Assembly (NCBI RefSeq): GCF_029024465.1
Contig: NZ_CP118950.1
Coordinates: 1,488,001-1,552,000 of the forward strand
DNA from: Lactococcus garvieae subsp. garvieae
GTDB taxonomy: Bacteria > Bacillota > Bacilli > Lactobacillales > Streptococcaceae
Direction: 5' to 3'
DNA: 64,000 nt
Shown here: piece after piece, positions 53,792 to 62,063 of the stretch
Layout: each line of letters opens with the position of its first letter
Position numbering within the stretch: the stretch's first letter is position 1
Notes under the pieces: model-generated
The model's input: only the letters and a program-made list of their open reading frames with translations
What the model was told of the DNA's origin: nothing
Database searches by the model: none
Translations under genes and position numbers: made by a program

Positions 53792-53812
53792 AAATCCCTC
53801 CTTATTGCCTCT

Positions 53813-53841
53813 ATTATAACTTAAACAAGTTGATTGTTCAA
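53813..53841 (-). promoter_or_regulatory. Promoter of the c-di-GMP/polysaccharide operon
   Basis: TTGAAC (53841-53836), 17-nt spacer, TATAAT (53818-53813). Confidence 0.78.
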
Positions 53842-53972
53842 TTTAACCATTTTTTAAGTTTAAGAATAACGCCCTCTTTTTTACACAGCTCCCTGTTCTC
53901 TTTATAAGCAACGTGATATAATAATTCAGATAATTCATTTTGTTTCTTAGCAAAAAATTTAGAGGTAAAAAA

Positions 53973-55319
53973 ATGAGAATTAAAATACGTGAATTTGCTT
54001 ATGCTTGGGGAAAGTCAATGTTAGTGGTCCTTTCCAATACCGTTATCATGGTTCCCTTCTTGCTTTTTCTTAGTTTAAATGATGGAATAACTGAACGTTC
54101 TGTTTTGCCTTTCGCTTTATACTATACTTGTCGTATTCTTGGCGTTTTTCTGATCCGCGCCATCAAAAATACAATTTCTAGTTTAGAACTTCTTATTCTA
54201 TCATTATATACAGGCCTTGCAGGCTCTGTGCTTGCTTTTATTGGCCCCTTGAATTCTTGGTTATATCTGCCTGCAGGTATTCTTATTGGCTTAAGTGCCT
54301 CATGGCTTCCTACTGCTACAGTCACACTTAATCACTTTCAGCCAAATATGGAAAAGAAAACTTCCTACCCTCTGCTTCTCCTCGCTTTGATTGCTTTATT
54401 TGCAGGCTTGACTCTTTCCGGGACTTTGGGACTTTCCTTATCCTTTGGTTTGTACATTTTGTTTTATGCAATAGCTCTTGGGTATGCCTATGAAGCTGCA
54501 AGTAAACAAGTCCTCACCAACAAAATGAAACCCGAAACCGCTCTATATCTCTCTAAAAAAGACCTGTTTATTTTTACGGGCCTCTGCCTTCTATTAATCC
54601 TCTTACGCGCGGGAAGACTTTTAAGTTCTGCCTTGGCCATCGGGGTTTCATTGCTTGGCTTTAGCTTTTTCTTTGTTTTTCTTATTTACAAGACGCGAAA
54701 AGAATACCGGAATTATCAAATACCACTTTACCTCAATGTCTTGACTTTCCTTAACGGGGCAGTTGGTAATTTCCTCTTTCTATTCGGTTCGCTCTATGTC
54801 ATCAACATCTTTGGTAAAGGTTCAGAAAATCTTTTATTGTACCTGCCTTATGCTTTAGGAATGGTCTTCGCATTAGCGACTTATAAGAAAATCACTCACT
54901 TGGTCCCGTACATGGATAACTTCATTTTACTGGGATTAGGACTTGGGTTATTGATGATGCTGGTGCCTTCTGCTCTGAGTTTTAGCTTTTTCTTATTAAG
55001 CTATGGTCATTTTCTCCTAAACAAATGGCTCAATAACCAGTATTTCATGGCACTTCATATCCCGGAAGACCACCGTATTCTTCTAAAAAATACAACTCAA
55101 AAAAAAGGATCCTTGATTCATCAATTCTTTCTCATTATTTTCCTATTGTTACTTACTGAGAAACAAAATAATTCAAAATCATTTTTCCTACAATTAATTA
55201 ACCCACAATCACCGCATCTAAGTGCTGCACATATTTTTTACGGGTTAGCTCTACTTTCTATTGCCGGTTTTCTTATTCTCATCGTTTCTTACTTCTATTT
55301 AAAACGCCGTAAAATATAA
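53973..55319 (+). CDS. MFS-like multi-spanning membrane protein
   Basis: 448 aa from the ATG at 53973 (AGAGG upstream). About twelve hydrophobic helices with a basic central loop (KTRKEYRNYQ), as in major facilitator transporters; examples are VVLSNTVIMVPFLLFLSL and LGLGLGLLMMLVPSALSF. No subfamily motif recognised. Divergent from the polysaccharide operon; a link to polymer export is only positional. Confidence 0.65.
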   Translation: MRIKIREFAYAWGKSMLVVLSNTVIMVPFLLFLSLNDGITERSVLPFALYYTCRILGVFLIRAIKNTISSLELLILSLYTGLAGSVLAFIGPLNSWLYLPAGILIGLSASWLPTATVTLNHFQPNMEKKTSYPLLLLALIALFAGLTLSGTLGLSLSFGLYILFYAIALGYAYEAASKQVLTNKMKPETALYLSKKDLFIFTGLCLLLILLRAGRLLSSALAIGVSLLGFSFFFVFLIYKTRKEYRNYQIPLYLNVLTFLNGAVGNFLFLFGSLYVINIFGKGSENLLLYLPYALGMVFALATYKKITHLVPYMDNFILLGLGLGLLMMLVPSALSFSFFLLSYGHFLLNKWLNNQYFMALHIPEDHRILLKNTTQKKGSLIHQFFLIIFLLLLTEKQNNSKSFFLQLINPQSPHLSAAHIFYGLALLSIAGFLILIVSYFYLKRRKI

Positions 55320-55324
55320 ACCAT

Positions 55325-55354
55325 AAAAAATGAGGGAAAATTCCCTCATTTTTT
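55325..55354. terminator. Bidirectional terminator (MFS-like / ABC)
   Basis: AAAAAATGAGGGAA-AA-TTCCCTCATTTTTT. Confidence 0.88.
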
Positions 55355-55366
55355 ATTTATCCCTCC

Positions 55367-56047
55367 TCAAGGATTGTCTACCTTAAAGAGGTTTCCGTCT
55401 TCGATCCGATAGACGCTGTCACTATTTTTTATCATCCGCGAATCATGCGTTACCATAATAGTGGCTTTATTTTTTTCATGCGCTTCTTTTCTCAAAATAT
55501 CCACAACCTGATAAGCCCTTTCTGTATCTAGGCTGGCTGTTGGTTCATCAGCTAAAATCAAACTTGGATCATTATAGAGTGCACGTGTGATTGCAACACG
55601 TTGACGTTCACCACCAGAGAGTTCCCCAGGGTATTTATCTTGTAGCTCCAAAATATCTAAGGAGTCAAGCATTTCGTCTATTTTTCCTCGATTGATGTTC
55701 TTTTTATTTATTTTATCCACAAGTTTCAACTGTTCTTTGACCGTCAAATAAGGAATTAGATTCGAAGCTTGCAAGATAAACCCAACTTCTTTAAATCTTA
55801 CTTTTGAGCGTTCTTTTTCTGATAATTTATTAAAATCAATCGTATTGATTTTTGTTGTCCCTGTTGTTGAAGACTGAAGCCCCCCAGCAATTGTTAGGAA
55901 AGTACTTTTACCAGAGCCTGAAGGACCAATGATTGAGATAAACTCCCCAGCTTGCACCCGTAGGTCAATACCTTTCAAGGCTTGAACTTCTGTGCGCCCC
56001 TTACCAAAGCTCTTTGTGACTTTATCCATATGTAGAATATCTTTCAT
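55367..56047 (-). CDS. ABC transporter ATP-binding protein (MacB/LolD type)
   Basis: 226 aa. Walker A GPSGSGKSTFLTIAGG, signature LSGGERQRVAITRAL, Walker B SLILADEPTASLD and the switch His in MVTHDSRMI. Located 2 nt after the FtsX-like permease gene; forms an exporter-type complex with it, for peptides, drugs or lipids. Confidence 0.94.
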   Translation of the reverse strand: MKDILHMDKVTKSFGKGRTEVQALKGIDLRVQAGEFISIIGPSGSGKSTFLTIAGGLQSSTTGTTKINTIDFNKLSEKERSKVRFKEVGFILQASNLIPYLTVKEQLKLVDKINKKNINRGKIDEMLDSLDILELQDKYPGELSGGERQRVAITRALYNDPSLILADEPTASLDTERAYQVVDILRKEAHEKNKATIMVTHDSRMIKNSDSVYRIEDGNLFKVDNP

Positions 56048-56049
56048 TA

Positions 56050-57123
56050 TTAACCTCCAATCGCTTGAGTAGGATCAATTTTTCTAATCGTATACAGTGA
56101 AAATACAGAACCCAGTATTGATACGCCAATTAATATGAGACCATAAATTGTCCAGATAGAAAAATCAATTGCAAACGGCATAGCTTGCGGGAGCACGAAG
56201 CTTGTGAGATAGCTCCCACCAAAAGCTGCAACAACACCAACCAACGCCAGCCAGAAACTTTGCCATAAGATGGACTTCATGATAAGGAAGTTTGAAATCC
56301 CTTGCGCCTTCATAATCCCAAAGATTGGAACTTTTTGAAGCGTGATAACATACATAAATACGGCAATGATGAGCAGCACAATCAAGAACAAGAAATAAAT
56401 CATCGCGCTCAGTGTTGTTTTCTGTGCGGAATAACCAGGAATGTTGTTGATAAGTTCAGAAGTTGTGATAACTTTTAATTTATCTGAGCTTGAACCTTTC
56501 AAGGTAACTTGACCCGATTTTACAATGACACCATTAACAGAATCATCTGCAGCTGCTGCGTTCATGTTTTTAATTGCAGAAAGCGTAGCAAATGAACTGT
56601 AGACGACAGGCGTTGCGGAGTAGTAGGTCGGTTTGGCAATGCCAACAATTTTTAACTCTGTATCGTTATTCCCTACCTTTATCTTGTCTCCCACTTTATA
56701 GCCCTTGTCGGCAAGATTTTCTGGGATGACGATTTCTTTTTTGTCCTCCGAAAAATCAGTGCCATCCTTGACATGTGGTAGAATATCGGAGCCTATTGGG
56801 AGTGCCATCACCGTAATATTCTCTCTTTTATCCTCTCCCTGGTTAATAGAGGTTGAAAAAACCGAAACAGGTGACAATTCTTTTCCCTCAATATTGTCTA
56901 GCTCTGCTTTTGAAATTTGCGAAGCAGAAAGAATATTATTCGAACTGTCTGACAGAACAATCTTTTCTGCATTCCAATCCACTACAGCTTGTTTAAACTG
57001 GCTAGCAAGACCAGTTGATAGACCGGACAATATGAAAACAACATAGGAAACCAAAAATATGATTGTTGCAATCAAAGTGTACCTTGTCTTGTAATAAAAT
57101 ATTTCTTTAAGTGATAAAAACAT
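56050..57123 (-). CDS. ABC transporter permease (FtsX/MacB-like)
   Basis: 357 aa. One N-terminal helix (TLIATIIFLVSYVVFILSGL), a large extracytoplasmic domain (about 45-225) and three C-terminal helices with the FtsX-fold (FGIMKAQGISNFLIMKSI, coupling helix). No MacB-type large insertion. Operon with ATPase and TetR gene, in the order TetR-permease-ATPase. Confidence 0.92.
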   Translation of the reverse strand: MFLSLKEIFYYKTRYTLIATIIFLVSYVVFILSGLSTGLASQFKQAVVDWNAEKIVLSDSSNNILSASQISKAELDNIEGKELSPVSVFSTSINQGEDKRENITVMALPIGSDILPHVKDGTDFSEDKKEIVIPENLADKGYKVGDKIKVGNNDTELKIVGIAKPTYYSATPVVYSSFATLSAIKNMNAAAADDSVNGVIVKSGQVTLKGSSSDKLKVITTSELINNIPGYSAQKTTLSAMIYFLFLIVLLIIAVFMYVITLQKVPIFGIMKAQGISNFLIMKSILWQSFWLALVGVVAAFGGSYLTSFVLPQAMPFAIDFSIWTIYGLILIGVSILGSVFSLYTIRKIDPTQAIGG

Positions 57124-57158
57124 AATACAACTCCTTGAAGAACGCTTCGTTCTCTTCT

Positions 57159-57722
57159 TTATTGATGATTTTGACTGCCTGAGAGGCCATTCATAATCAC
57201 TGCGACTTCACTGTCATAGTGTGCAACAAACTCTTGATCACTCCACTCTTCTGCAAAGAGTCTGTAAACAAGATCGTGCACAACCGCTTTAAACACGGAA
57301 ATCATTGGCGAAACAGGCTCTTTACTTACAAATGTTTGAGGATTATACTTTTTCCAAGCTAAAGTCAATTCGTGGTTCCAATCTAAAAAGCGATATTTAT
57401 AGATGGCGTAATTTTCATTATGCACAAGTTCCTTTAGCAGCAAATGCTTGTATTCGTCTAAAGCTTTTTCAAGCGGATACTTTTTAATCGCATCTAAGAA
57501 AAGCTGATGAAGCTCACTTGTCTCTTGAGACAGGACATATATATAACAATCCGTTAAATCTTCAAAATATTGATAAAAACTTCCTCGAGGAATCTCTAAA
57601 CTTTGCACAATATTTCTCACCGTTGCTTGATGAAAGGGTTTATCCGCAAACTCTGTCTTACAAGCTGCATAGATGCGTTGTTTTTTTTCTTCTGGAAGCT
57701 TTAGATATGTAGCTTTAGGCAT
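57159..57722 (-). CDS. TetR/AcrR family regulator of the ABC exporter
   Basis: 187 aa from the ATG at 57722 (AAGGGAGGAA upstream; the open frame extends 13 codons further). HTH: FHQATVRNIVQSLEIPRGSFYQYF (quoted in full but under family pattern T-V-R-x-I ... G-S-F-Y-x-Y-F). Ligand domain variable. 35 nt before the permease, and its own promoter carries a perfect palindrome, so it likely represses itself and the exporter until a substrate binds. Confidence 0.92.
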   Translation of the reverse strand: MPKATYLKLPEEKKQRIYAACKTEFADKPFHQATVRNIVQSLEIPRGSFYQYFEDLTDCYIYVLSQETSELHQLFLDAIKKYPLEKALDEYKHLLLKELVHNENYAIYKYRFLDWNHELTLAWKKYNPQTFVSKEPVSPMISVFKAVVHDLVYRLFAEEWSDQEFVAHYDSEVAVIMNGLSGSQNHQ

Positions 57723-57744
57723 TTTATTCCTCCCTTGTCTCCAC

Positions 57745-57800
57745 AAGTGACACAGTGTCACTTTAGGATAAATTTTAGCAGTTTAACTTTACAGAGTCAA
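57745..57800 (-). promoter_or_regulatory. TetR promoter and operator
   Basis: TTGACT (57800-57795), 17-nt spacer, TAAAAT (57777-57772). Just downstream is the perfect palindrome AAGTGACAC-A-GTGTCACTT (57745-57763), which would block transcription when bound. Confidence 0.85.
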
Positions 57801-57946
57801 ATATAGTGTATTATTTTTTCTATAAAAACTGTCCTACATCAAAAAATCCTATAAATAAGACGCTTAAAAATTTACGAGTTGAATACCTTGCAAATGGCAA
57901 CAAGAACCAGTAGAATAAAAGTATAAACAACAAGGAGGTATTTTTT

Positions 57947-58150
57947 ATGGTCGACAGAGGTACAACAGACAAACTCAAGGGTAACGCTAAAGAAGTTGTT
58001 GGTGATGTTACAGGTGACAACAAGAAAAAAGCTGAAGGCGTCCTTGATAAAACAATCGGTAAGGTGAAGGAAGTTGCTGCAGACATTAAAGATGCATCAG
58101 AAGATGCAGTAGATAATGTTAAAGAAAAACTTGATCACCACAAAAAATAA
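57947..58150 (+). CDS. CsbD-family stress protein
   Basis: 67 aa, AAGGAGGT upstream. Typical CsbD: TDKLKGNAKEVVGDVTGD, KKKAEGVLDKTIGKVKEV. Small, soluble, very hydrophilic; stress-induced in other bacteria, function unclear. Monocistronic. Confidence 0.92.
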   Translation: MVDRGTTDKLKGNAKEVVGDVTGDNKKKAEGVLDKTIGKVKEVAADIKDASEDAVDNVKEKLDHHKK

Positions 58151-58158
58151 AATAAAAT

Positions 58159-58186
58159 AAAAAAGCACTGTATTCAGTGCTTTTTT
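58159..58186. terminator. Bidirectional terminator (csbD / histidine kinase)
   Basis: AAAAAGCACTG-TATT-CAGTGCTTTTT with A and T runs. Confidence 0.85.
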
Positions 58187-58192
58187 ATTTTA

Positions 58193-60277
58193 TTAAACCT
58201 CTAAGCTTGGGAAGGACAAAGTTATTTTAAACAAATCCCCATCCGTTTCTAAAAGGAAATGGCCCTCATGTGCTTCCACAATCGACTGAGCTATAGCTAG
58301 CCCCAAGCCTGAACCCGTTGTGTTCCTTGATAAATCGCCTCTTTTGAAGCGCTGTGACAATTCTTGACTATTTTCTCCGAGTTCTTCACGTGAAATATTT
58401 TTAAAGACCAATTCAATTGTGCCCTTTTCACTTTTATGTCCGGAGATATAAACTCTCGTGTTTTCCATAGAGTATTTCAAGATGTTGTGGATTAAATTTT
58501 CGAACACTCGCCACATCTTATCCCCATCTACCAAAGCCAAGAGCTCCTTGTCTGTTTGCGTAACAAACTTCAAGGAGGAGTCTTCGATTTTCTCAGAAAG
58601 CTCCGCCAGTGATTGATCGAGCAGTTGCACAAGATCAATTCTACTTTTTTTCAAGTCCATATTACCACTGGCCATTTTGGATACTTCGAAAAGATCATCG
58701 ATGAGAACTTTTAAACGCTTTGATTTTTGGTCGATAACTGCAACATACTTCTCCTTTTCATCTTGGGACAGATCAGCATTTCGCAATAAATCAACAGAAG
58801 TAATGATTGAAGTCAAGGGTGTTCTTAAATCATGGGAAACATTTGTGATGAGCTCGGTCTTCAAACGTTCACTTTTTACTTGCTGACTTTTGGAAGTTTT
58901 CACTTCCTCATTGATAGTTTTAAGATTTTCTGAAACGCTTCGAAAAACAGTTTTCCCCTTGGGCTTCACGTTTAAGACTTCAGCATTTTTCCCTTGAGCA
59001 ATTTCCTCAATAATTTTCACGGTCTGATTAAACATGGCCAGACGTCGCAGCAGATAAATCGAAATCAATAAAAGATAAATCACGAGCACAAACAAGTAGA
59101 GAACAATTCCTTGTCCTCCCCACATCATTGCCAGCAGAAAGCCAAATGCTGCTGCGCCCATGCTCCAGAAAATGAACCAAGCTTTTGATCCTCTAGAGAA
59201 GTTATCAGCAGCATCTTTTAAGAGCCTTATACTTCTGGCAAGATAGGTTTGTTGCCAATTTCCGTGTTCCTGTGCCTTATGATAAATCCCCCCACTCACA
59301 AGTGCAAACAGGTAAAGCACTAAGAATGCCCAACAGAATTTTTGGAGAAAAGGAAGGAAACTCCATGTAACACTAGCCTCACGTGTAAGTGCCAAATAAA
59401 GGAGAGAAAGAATCAAAGCAAGGAAAATCTGCCCGTCAAGCGCTATTTTATCGCAAGATTTAACTTTTTCTAGAAGTATATCTTCTCCTTTTTCTGTTTT
59501 CTTCCAGTAAAAAATGAAGGCTGCAAAACTCAAAATACTGGTACATAGAAGCCCAATGGTTAAGTTTTTCATTTCAGTAAAACTTTTAACAGAAGCTCTT
59601 TGGTTGAAGTTGCTATTTTTTAATATAATAATTTGCCCTTCAAATTGATTGTGATCATCAACATTAATTTGACTGACGTTGCCCTTGAATAAAGTTTTTG
59701 CTGTAGCAAAGGTTTTATTATCGGATAAATTATCCAGATATTTTCCTGAGTTAATTTCAGTCACTTGATAATGAATGTCTGAGGAAAGCTCCTTATATTG
59801 TGGCATCCAATCTGTTTTCTGCTGCGCAATTAACTCTTTCTTTTGCTCCTTTACCTTCTCTGTGACGTATTTGTCATCGGTAAATAATTTCTCTACTTCA
59901 TTTAACTTTTTATTTTGTTGGTCTTCAAGTTTCTTGATTGCTGTTTTGTCCCCAGCTGCTTTAGCATCATTGAGACGTTCAAGGAAGACCGGATCTTCTT
60001 TAATCGCACTGACTTGCGAATATTTGTCCGGTTGAGTCATACGATATTCTTCAATATCCTCTGTTGTTACCTTTATCGGTAAATTTGGATTTACCTGAGT
60101 ATTGATCAGTGCTTCTTCTAAAGTCGCAATTTCTTGCTTGAAGTATTTCGACTGAAAATAGTCGTTAAAAATGTATTGTTCAGCATTCAAAGCTGTAAAA
60201 ACTAAACTGTTCACTCCTAAAAGAAGCAAAGCTAGCCCAATACTCACAGCAAATTTATTTTTCCATTTTGTAGCCAA
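58193..60277 (-). CDS. Sensor histidine kinase
   Basis: 694 aa. N-terminal helix (SIGLALLLLGVNSLVF), a large extracellular region with long Lys/Glu helices (about 40-230), several further membrane helices (about 240-410), then DHp with the phospho-His in NVSHDLRTPLTSIITS, and an HATPase domain (NLIHNILKYSMENT, GSGLGLAIAQSIVEAHEG). Unusually many membrane segments between sensor and kinase. Overlaps the response-regulator gene by 23 nt. Signal unknown. Confidence 0.93.
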   Translation of the reverse strand: MATKWKNKFAVSIGLALLLLGVNSLVFTALNAEQYIFNDYFQSKYFKQEIATLEEALINTQVNPNLPIKVTTEDIEEYRMTQPDKYSQVSAIKEDPVFLERLNDAKAAGDKTAIKKLEDQQNKKLNEVEKLFTDDKYVTEKVKEQKKELIAQQKTDWMPQYKELSSDIHYQVTEINSGKYLDNLSDNKTFATAKTLFKGNVSQINVDDHNQFEGQIIILKNSNFNQRASVKSFTEMKNLTIGLLCTSILSFAAFIFYWKKTEKGEDILLEKVKSCDKIALDGQIFLALILSLLYLALTREASVTWSFLPFLQKFCWAFLVLYLFALVSGGIYHKAQEHGNWQQTYLARSIRLLKDAADNFSRGSKAWFIFWSMGAAAFGFLLAMMWGGQGIVLYLFVLVIYLLLISIYLLRRLAMFNQTVKIIEEIAQGKNAEVLNVKPKGKTVFRSVSENLKTINEEVKTSKSQQVKSERLKTELITNVSHDLRTPLTSIITSVDLLRNADLSQDEKEKYVAVIDQKSKRLKVLIDDLFEVSKMASGNMDLKKSRIDLVQLLDQSLAELSEKIEDSSLKFVTQTDKELLALVDGDKMWRVFENLIHNILKYSMENTRVYISGHKSEKGTIELVFKNISREELGENSQELSQRFKRGDLSRNTTGSGLGLAIAQSIVEAHEGHFLLETDGDLFKITLSFPSLEV

Positions 60278-60944
60278 TGCCCCATACCACCTTTAAATAT
60301 TTTGGATTTTTTGGATTTACTTCTATTTTTTCACGGATTTTTCTGATATGTACAGCCACAGTATTTTCTGCATTAAATCCCGGCTCTTGCCAGACACGTT
60401 CATAGATTTCCGTAATTGAGAAAACTTTGCCAGCATTACAAGCCAATAATTCTGTAATTTTGAATTCTGTGGGTGTTAATTTTATCAGTTCCCCGTCTAC
60501 GCGCACTTCCTTGCCGTCTTGATCAATGGTCAAACCATGAAGTTGAATGACACTTTCTGCTTTTTCATAGCTCCCTAAGGAGGTATATCTGCGTAGCTGC
60601 GACTTGACACGCGCGATTAATTCTAAAGGATTGAAGGGCTTTGTCAAGTAATCATCTGCCCCAATTTGTAGGCCTAAAATTTTATCTGTATCTTCACTTT
60701 TAGCACTTAACATCAGAATAGGAATCTGTTGTGATTGACGTATCTTAAAAGTGGCTTCAATACCATCGAGCTTAGGCATCATGACATCCATGATAATTAA
60801 GTGGACTTCTTCTTGATCAAGAAGTTCCAGTGCTTCCACACCATTTTTTGCCTGAATCGCATGTATTCCCTCATTTTTTAGATAAAGAGCAATTGCTTCA
60901 CGTATCTCTTTTTCATCGTCCACAATTAGAACGGTATGCTTCAT
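60255..60944 (-). CDS. OmpR-family response regulator
   Basis: 229 aa from the ATG at 60944. Codons just before it (AGG GAA AAG) act as its ribosome site, so the 12-nt longer start is less likely. Receiver: DDEKEIREAI, phospho-Asp in IIMDVMMPKLDGIEA, LMLSAKSEDTD, TKPFNPLEL. Winged-helix output with KVFSITEIYERVW and AVHIRKIREKIE. Partner of the kinase downstream. Confidence 0.94.
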   Translation of the reverse strand: MKHTVLIVDDEKEIREAIALYLKNEGIHAIQAKNGVEALELLDQEEVHLIIMDVMMPKLDGIEATFKIRQSQQIPILMLSAKSEDTDKILGLQIGADDYLTKPFNPLELIARVKSQLRRYTSLGSYEKAESVIQLHGLTIDQDGKEVRVDGELIKLTPTEFKITELLACNAGKVFSITEIYERVWQEPGFNAENTVAVHIRKIREKIEVNPKNPKYLKVVWGIGYKMEK

Positions 60945-61009
60945 CTTTTCCCTCATTTCTACTTGATGCCCTCAGTATAACAGAAAGTTATTAATAATTT
61001 TTAGCTTGA

Positions 61010-61028
61010 TTTCTTAATACTTTCTTAA
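61010..61028 (-). promoter_or_regulatory. Direct repeat, candidate response-regulator box
   Basis: Minus strand TTAAGAAA-GTA-TTAAGAAA, 8-bp direct repeat with 11-bp period, about 75 nt upstream of the regulator start and upstream of a TATACT -10. OmpR-type regulators bind such repeats, so autoactivation is likely. Confidence 0.6.
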
Positions 61029-61053
61029 TTTTTTAGTTTAAAAAGCATAAAAT

Positions 61054-61086
61054 AAAAAAGTACGCATTCAAAGTTGTACTTTTTTT
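61054..61086 (-). terminator. Terminator of the HAD gene
   Basis: AAAAAAGTAC and GTACTTTTTT arms with a 12-nt loop. Confidence 0.7.
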
Positions 61087-61093
61087 CCTACTT

Positions 61094-61882
61094 TCACTGC
61101 ATGATTTTATCCATCTCTGCCAGCACGGCTTTTTCTCTGTTACTGCCTATAACCTTCTTTGCTTTGGCCTTCGCTTGAGCATTAGCATTGGCTACGGCAT
61201 AAGAATAACCAGCCATTTGCAACATTTCGAGATCATTATTGGCATCTCCAAAAGCCGCTAAGTGTTGAGGTGAGAGTGCAAGTTCTTGCAAAACTCTCTC
61301 AAGAGCTGCGCCCTTATTACTGCCGTCAAGGACAATATCCAGATAAATATTTCCACTCGTCACCGCTTTTATTCCTTTTTTGAACCGACGGTTCAACGTT
61401 GCTGTAACAGTGGTTAATTCTTCTTCCGGGATAATAGTCGCAAATTTAACCACCGTATCTTCAGGTAACTTATCAAAAGATGAGAGAAGTTCTAGTTTTT
61501 CATAATATTTATGGGCGAAAGTTTCAAACTCTTCTGAAACACCCTCTAAGGTATAGGCACTCTTGGCACCACACACAACAACAGGAATCTTGAGTTCTTC
61601 AAGTAACTCGAGAACTTGACTTACCTCTTGTGTGTCAAAACTTGCGACCATTTCCATTTCATCATTGATCGTAATGATCCCACCATTTTCAGAGATAAAA
61701 ATAATATCTTTCGTGTCTGCAAAATAAGATTTTAACTTGAAGTATTGGTTGCCACTGGCCACAATGAAACGGATCCCTTTGGCCTTCATTTTCTGTTGGA
61801 GAGTAGAGAAGTACTTTTTATCATAAGTCGATTTTTCATCCAAAAAAGTACCGTCCATATCTGTTGCAATAGCTGTTATCAT
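61094..61882 (-). CDS. Cof-type HAD hydrolase
   Basis: 262 aa. Phosphatase of the HAD IIB class: catalytic ATDMDGTFLDEKSTY (motif I), VASGNQYFK (motif II), NKGAALERVL (Lys) and FGDANNDLEMLQMAG (motif IV). Cap domain between. Substrates in the family are sugar phosphates and flavin phosphates; not predictable here. Confidence 0.93.
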   Translation of the reverse strand: MITAIATDMDGTFLDEKSTYDKKYFSTLQQKMKAKGIRFIVASGNQYFKLKSYFADTKDIIFISENGGIITINDEMEMVASFDTQEVSQVLELLEELKIPVVVCGAKSAYTLEGVSEEFETFAHKYYEKLELLSSFDKLPEDTVVKFATIIPEEELTTVTATLNRRFKKGIKAVTSGNIYLDIVLDGSNKGAALERVLQELALSPQHLAAFGDANNDLEMLQMAGYSYAVANANAQAKAKAKKVIGSNREKAVLAEMDKIMQ

Positions 61883-62063
61883 TTTATTTACTCCTCTGTG
61901 TTCTGCATCTATTTTATCAAAATAAAAGCTTTTCCGTTAATTATATTTGCTCTATCAAGTCAATACAGTTGTTTTCAGAAAATAAATTTGTTAGAATTTT
62001 CAACAGACTGTAAAAGTCAACTTTTAAATATAGAAAGAAAACAAAAAGGAAAAATACTCTTAT

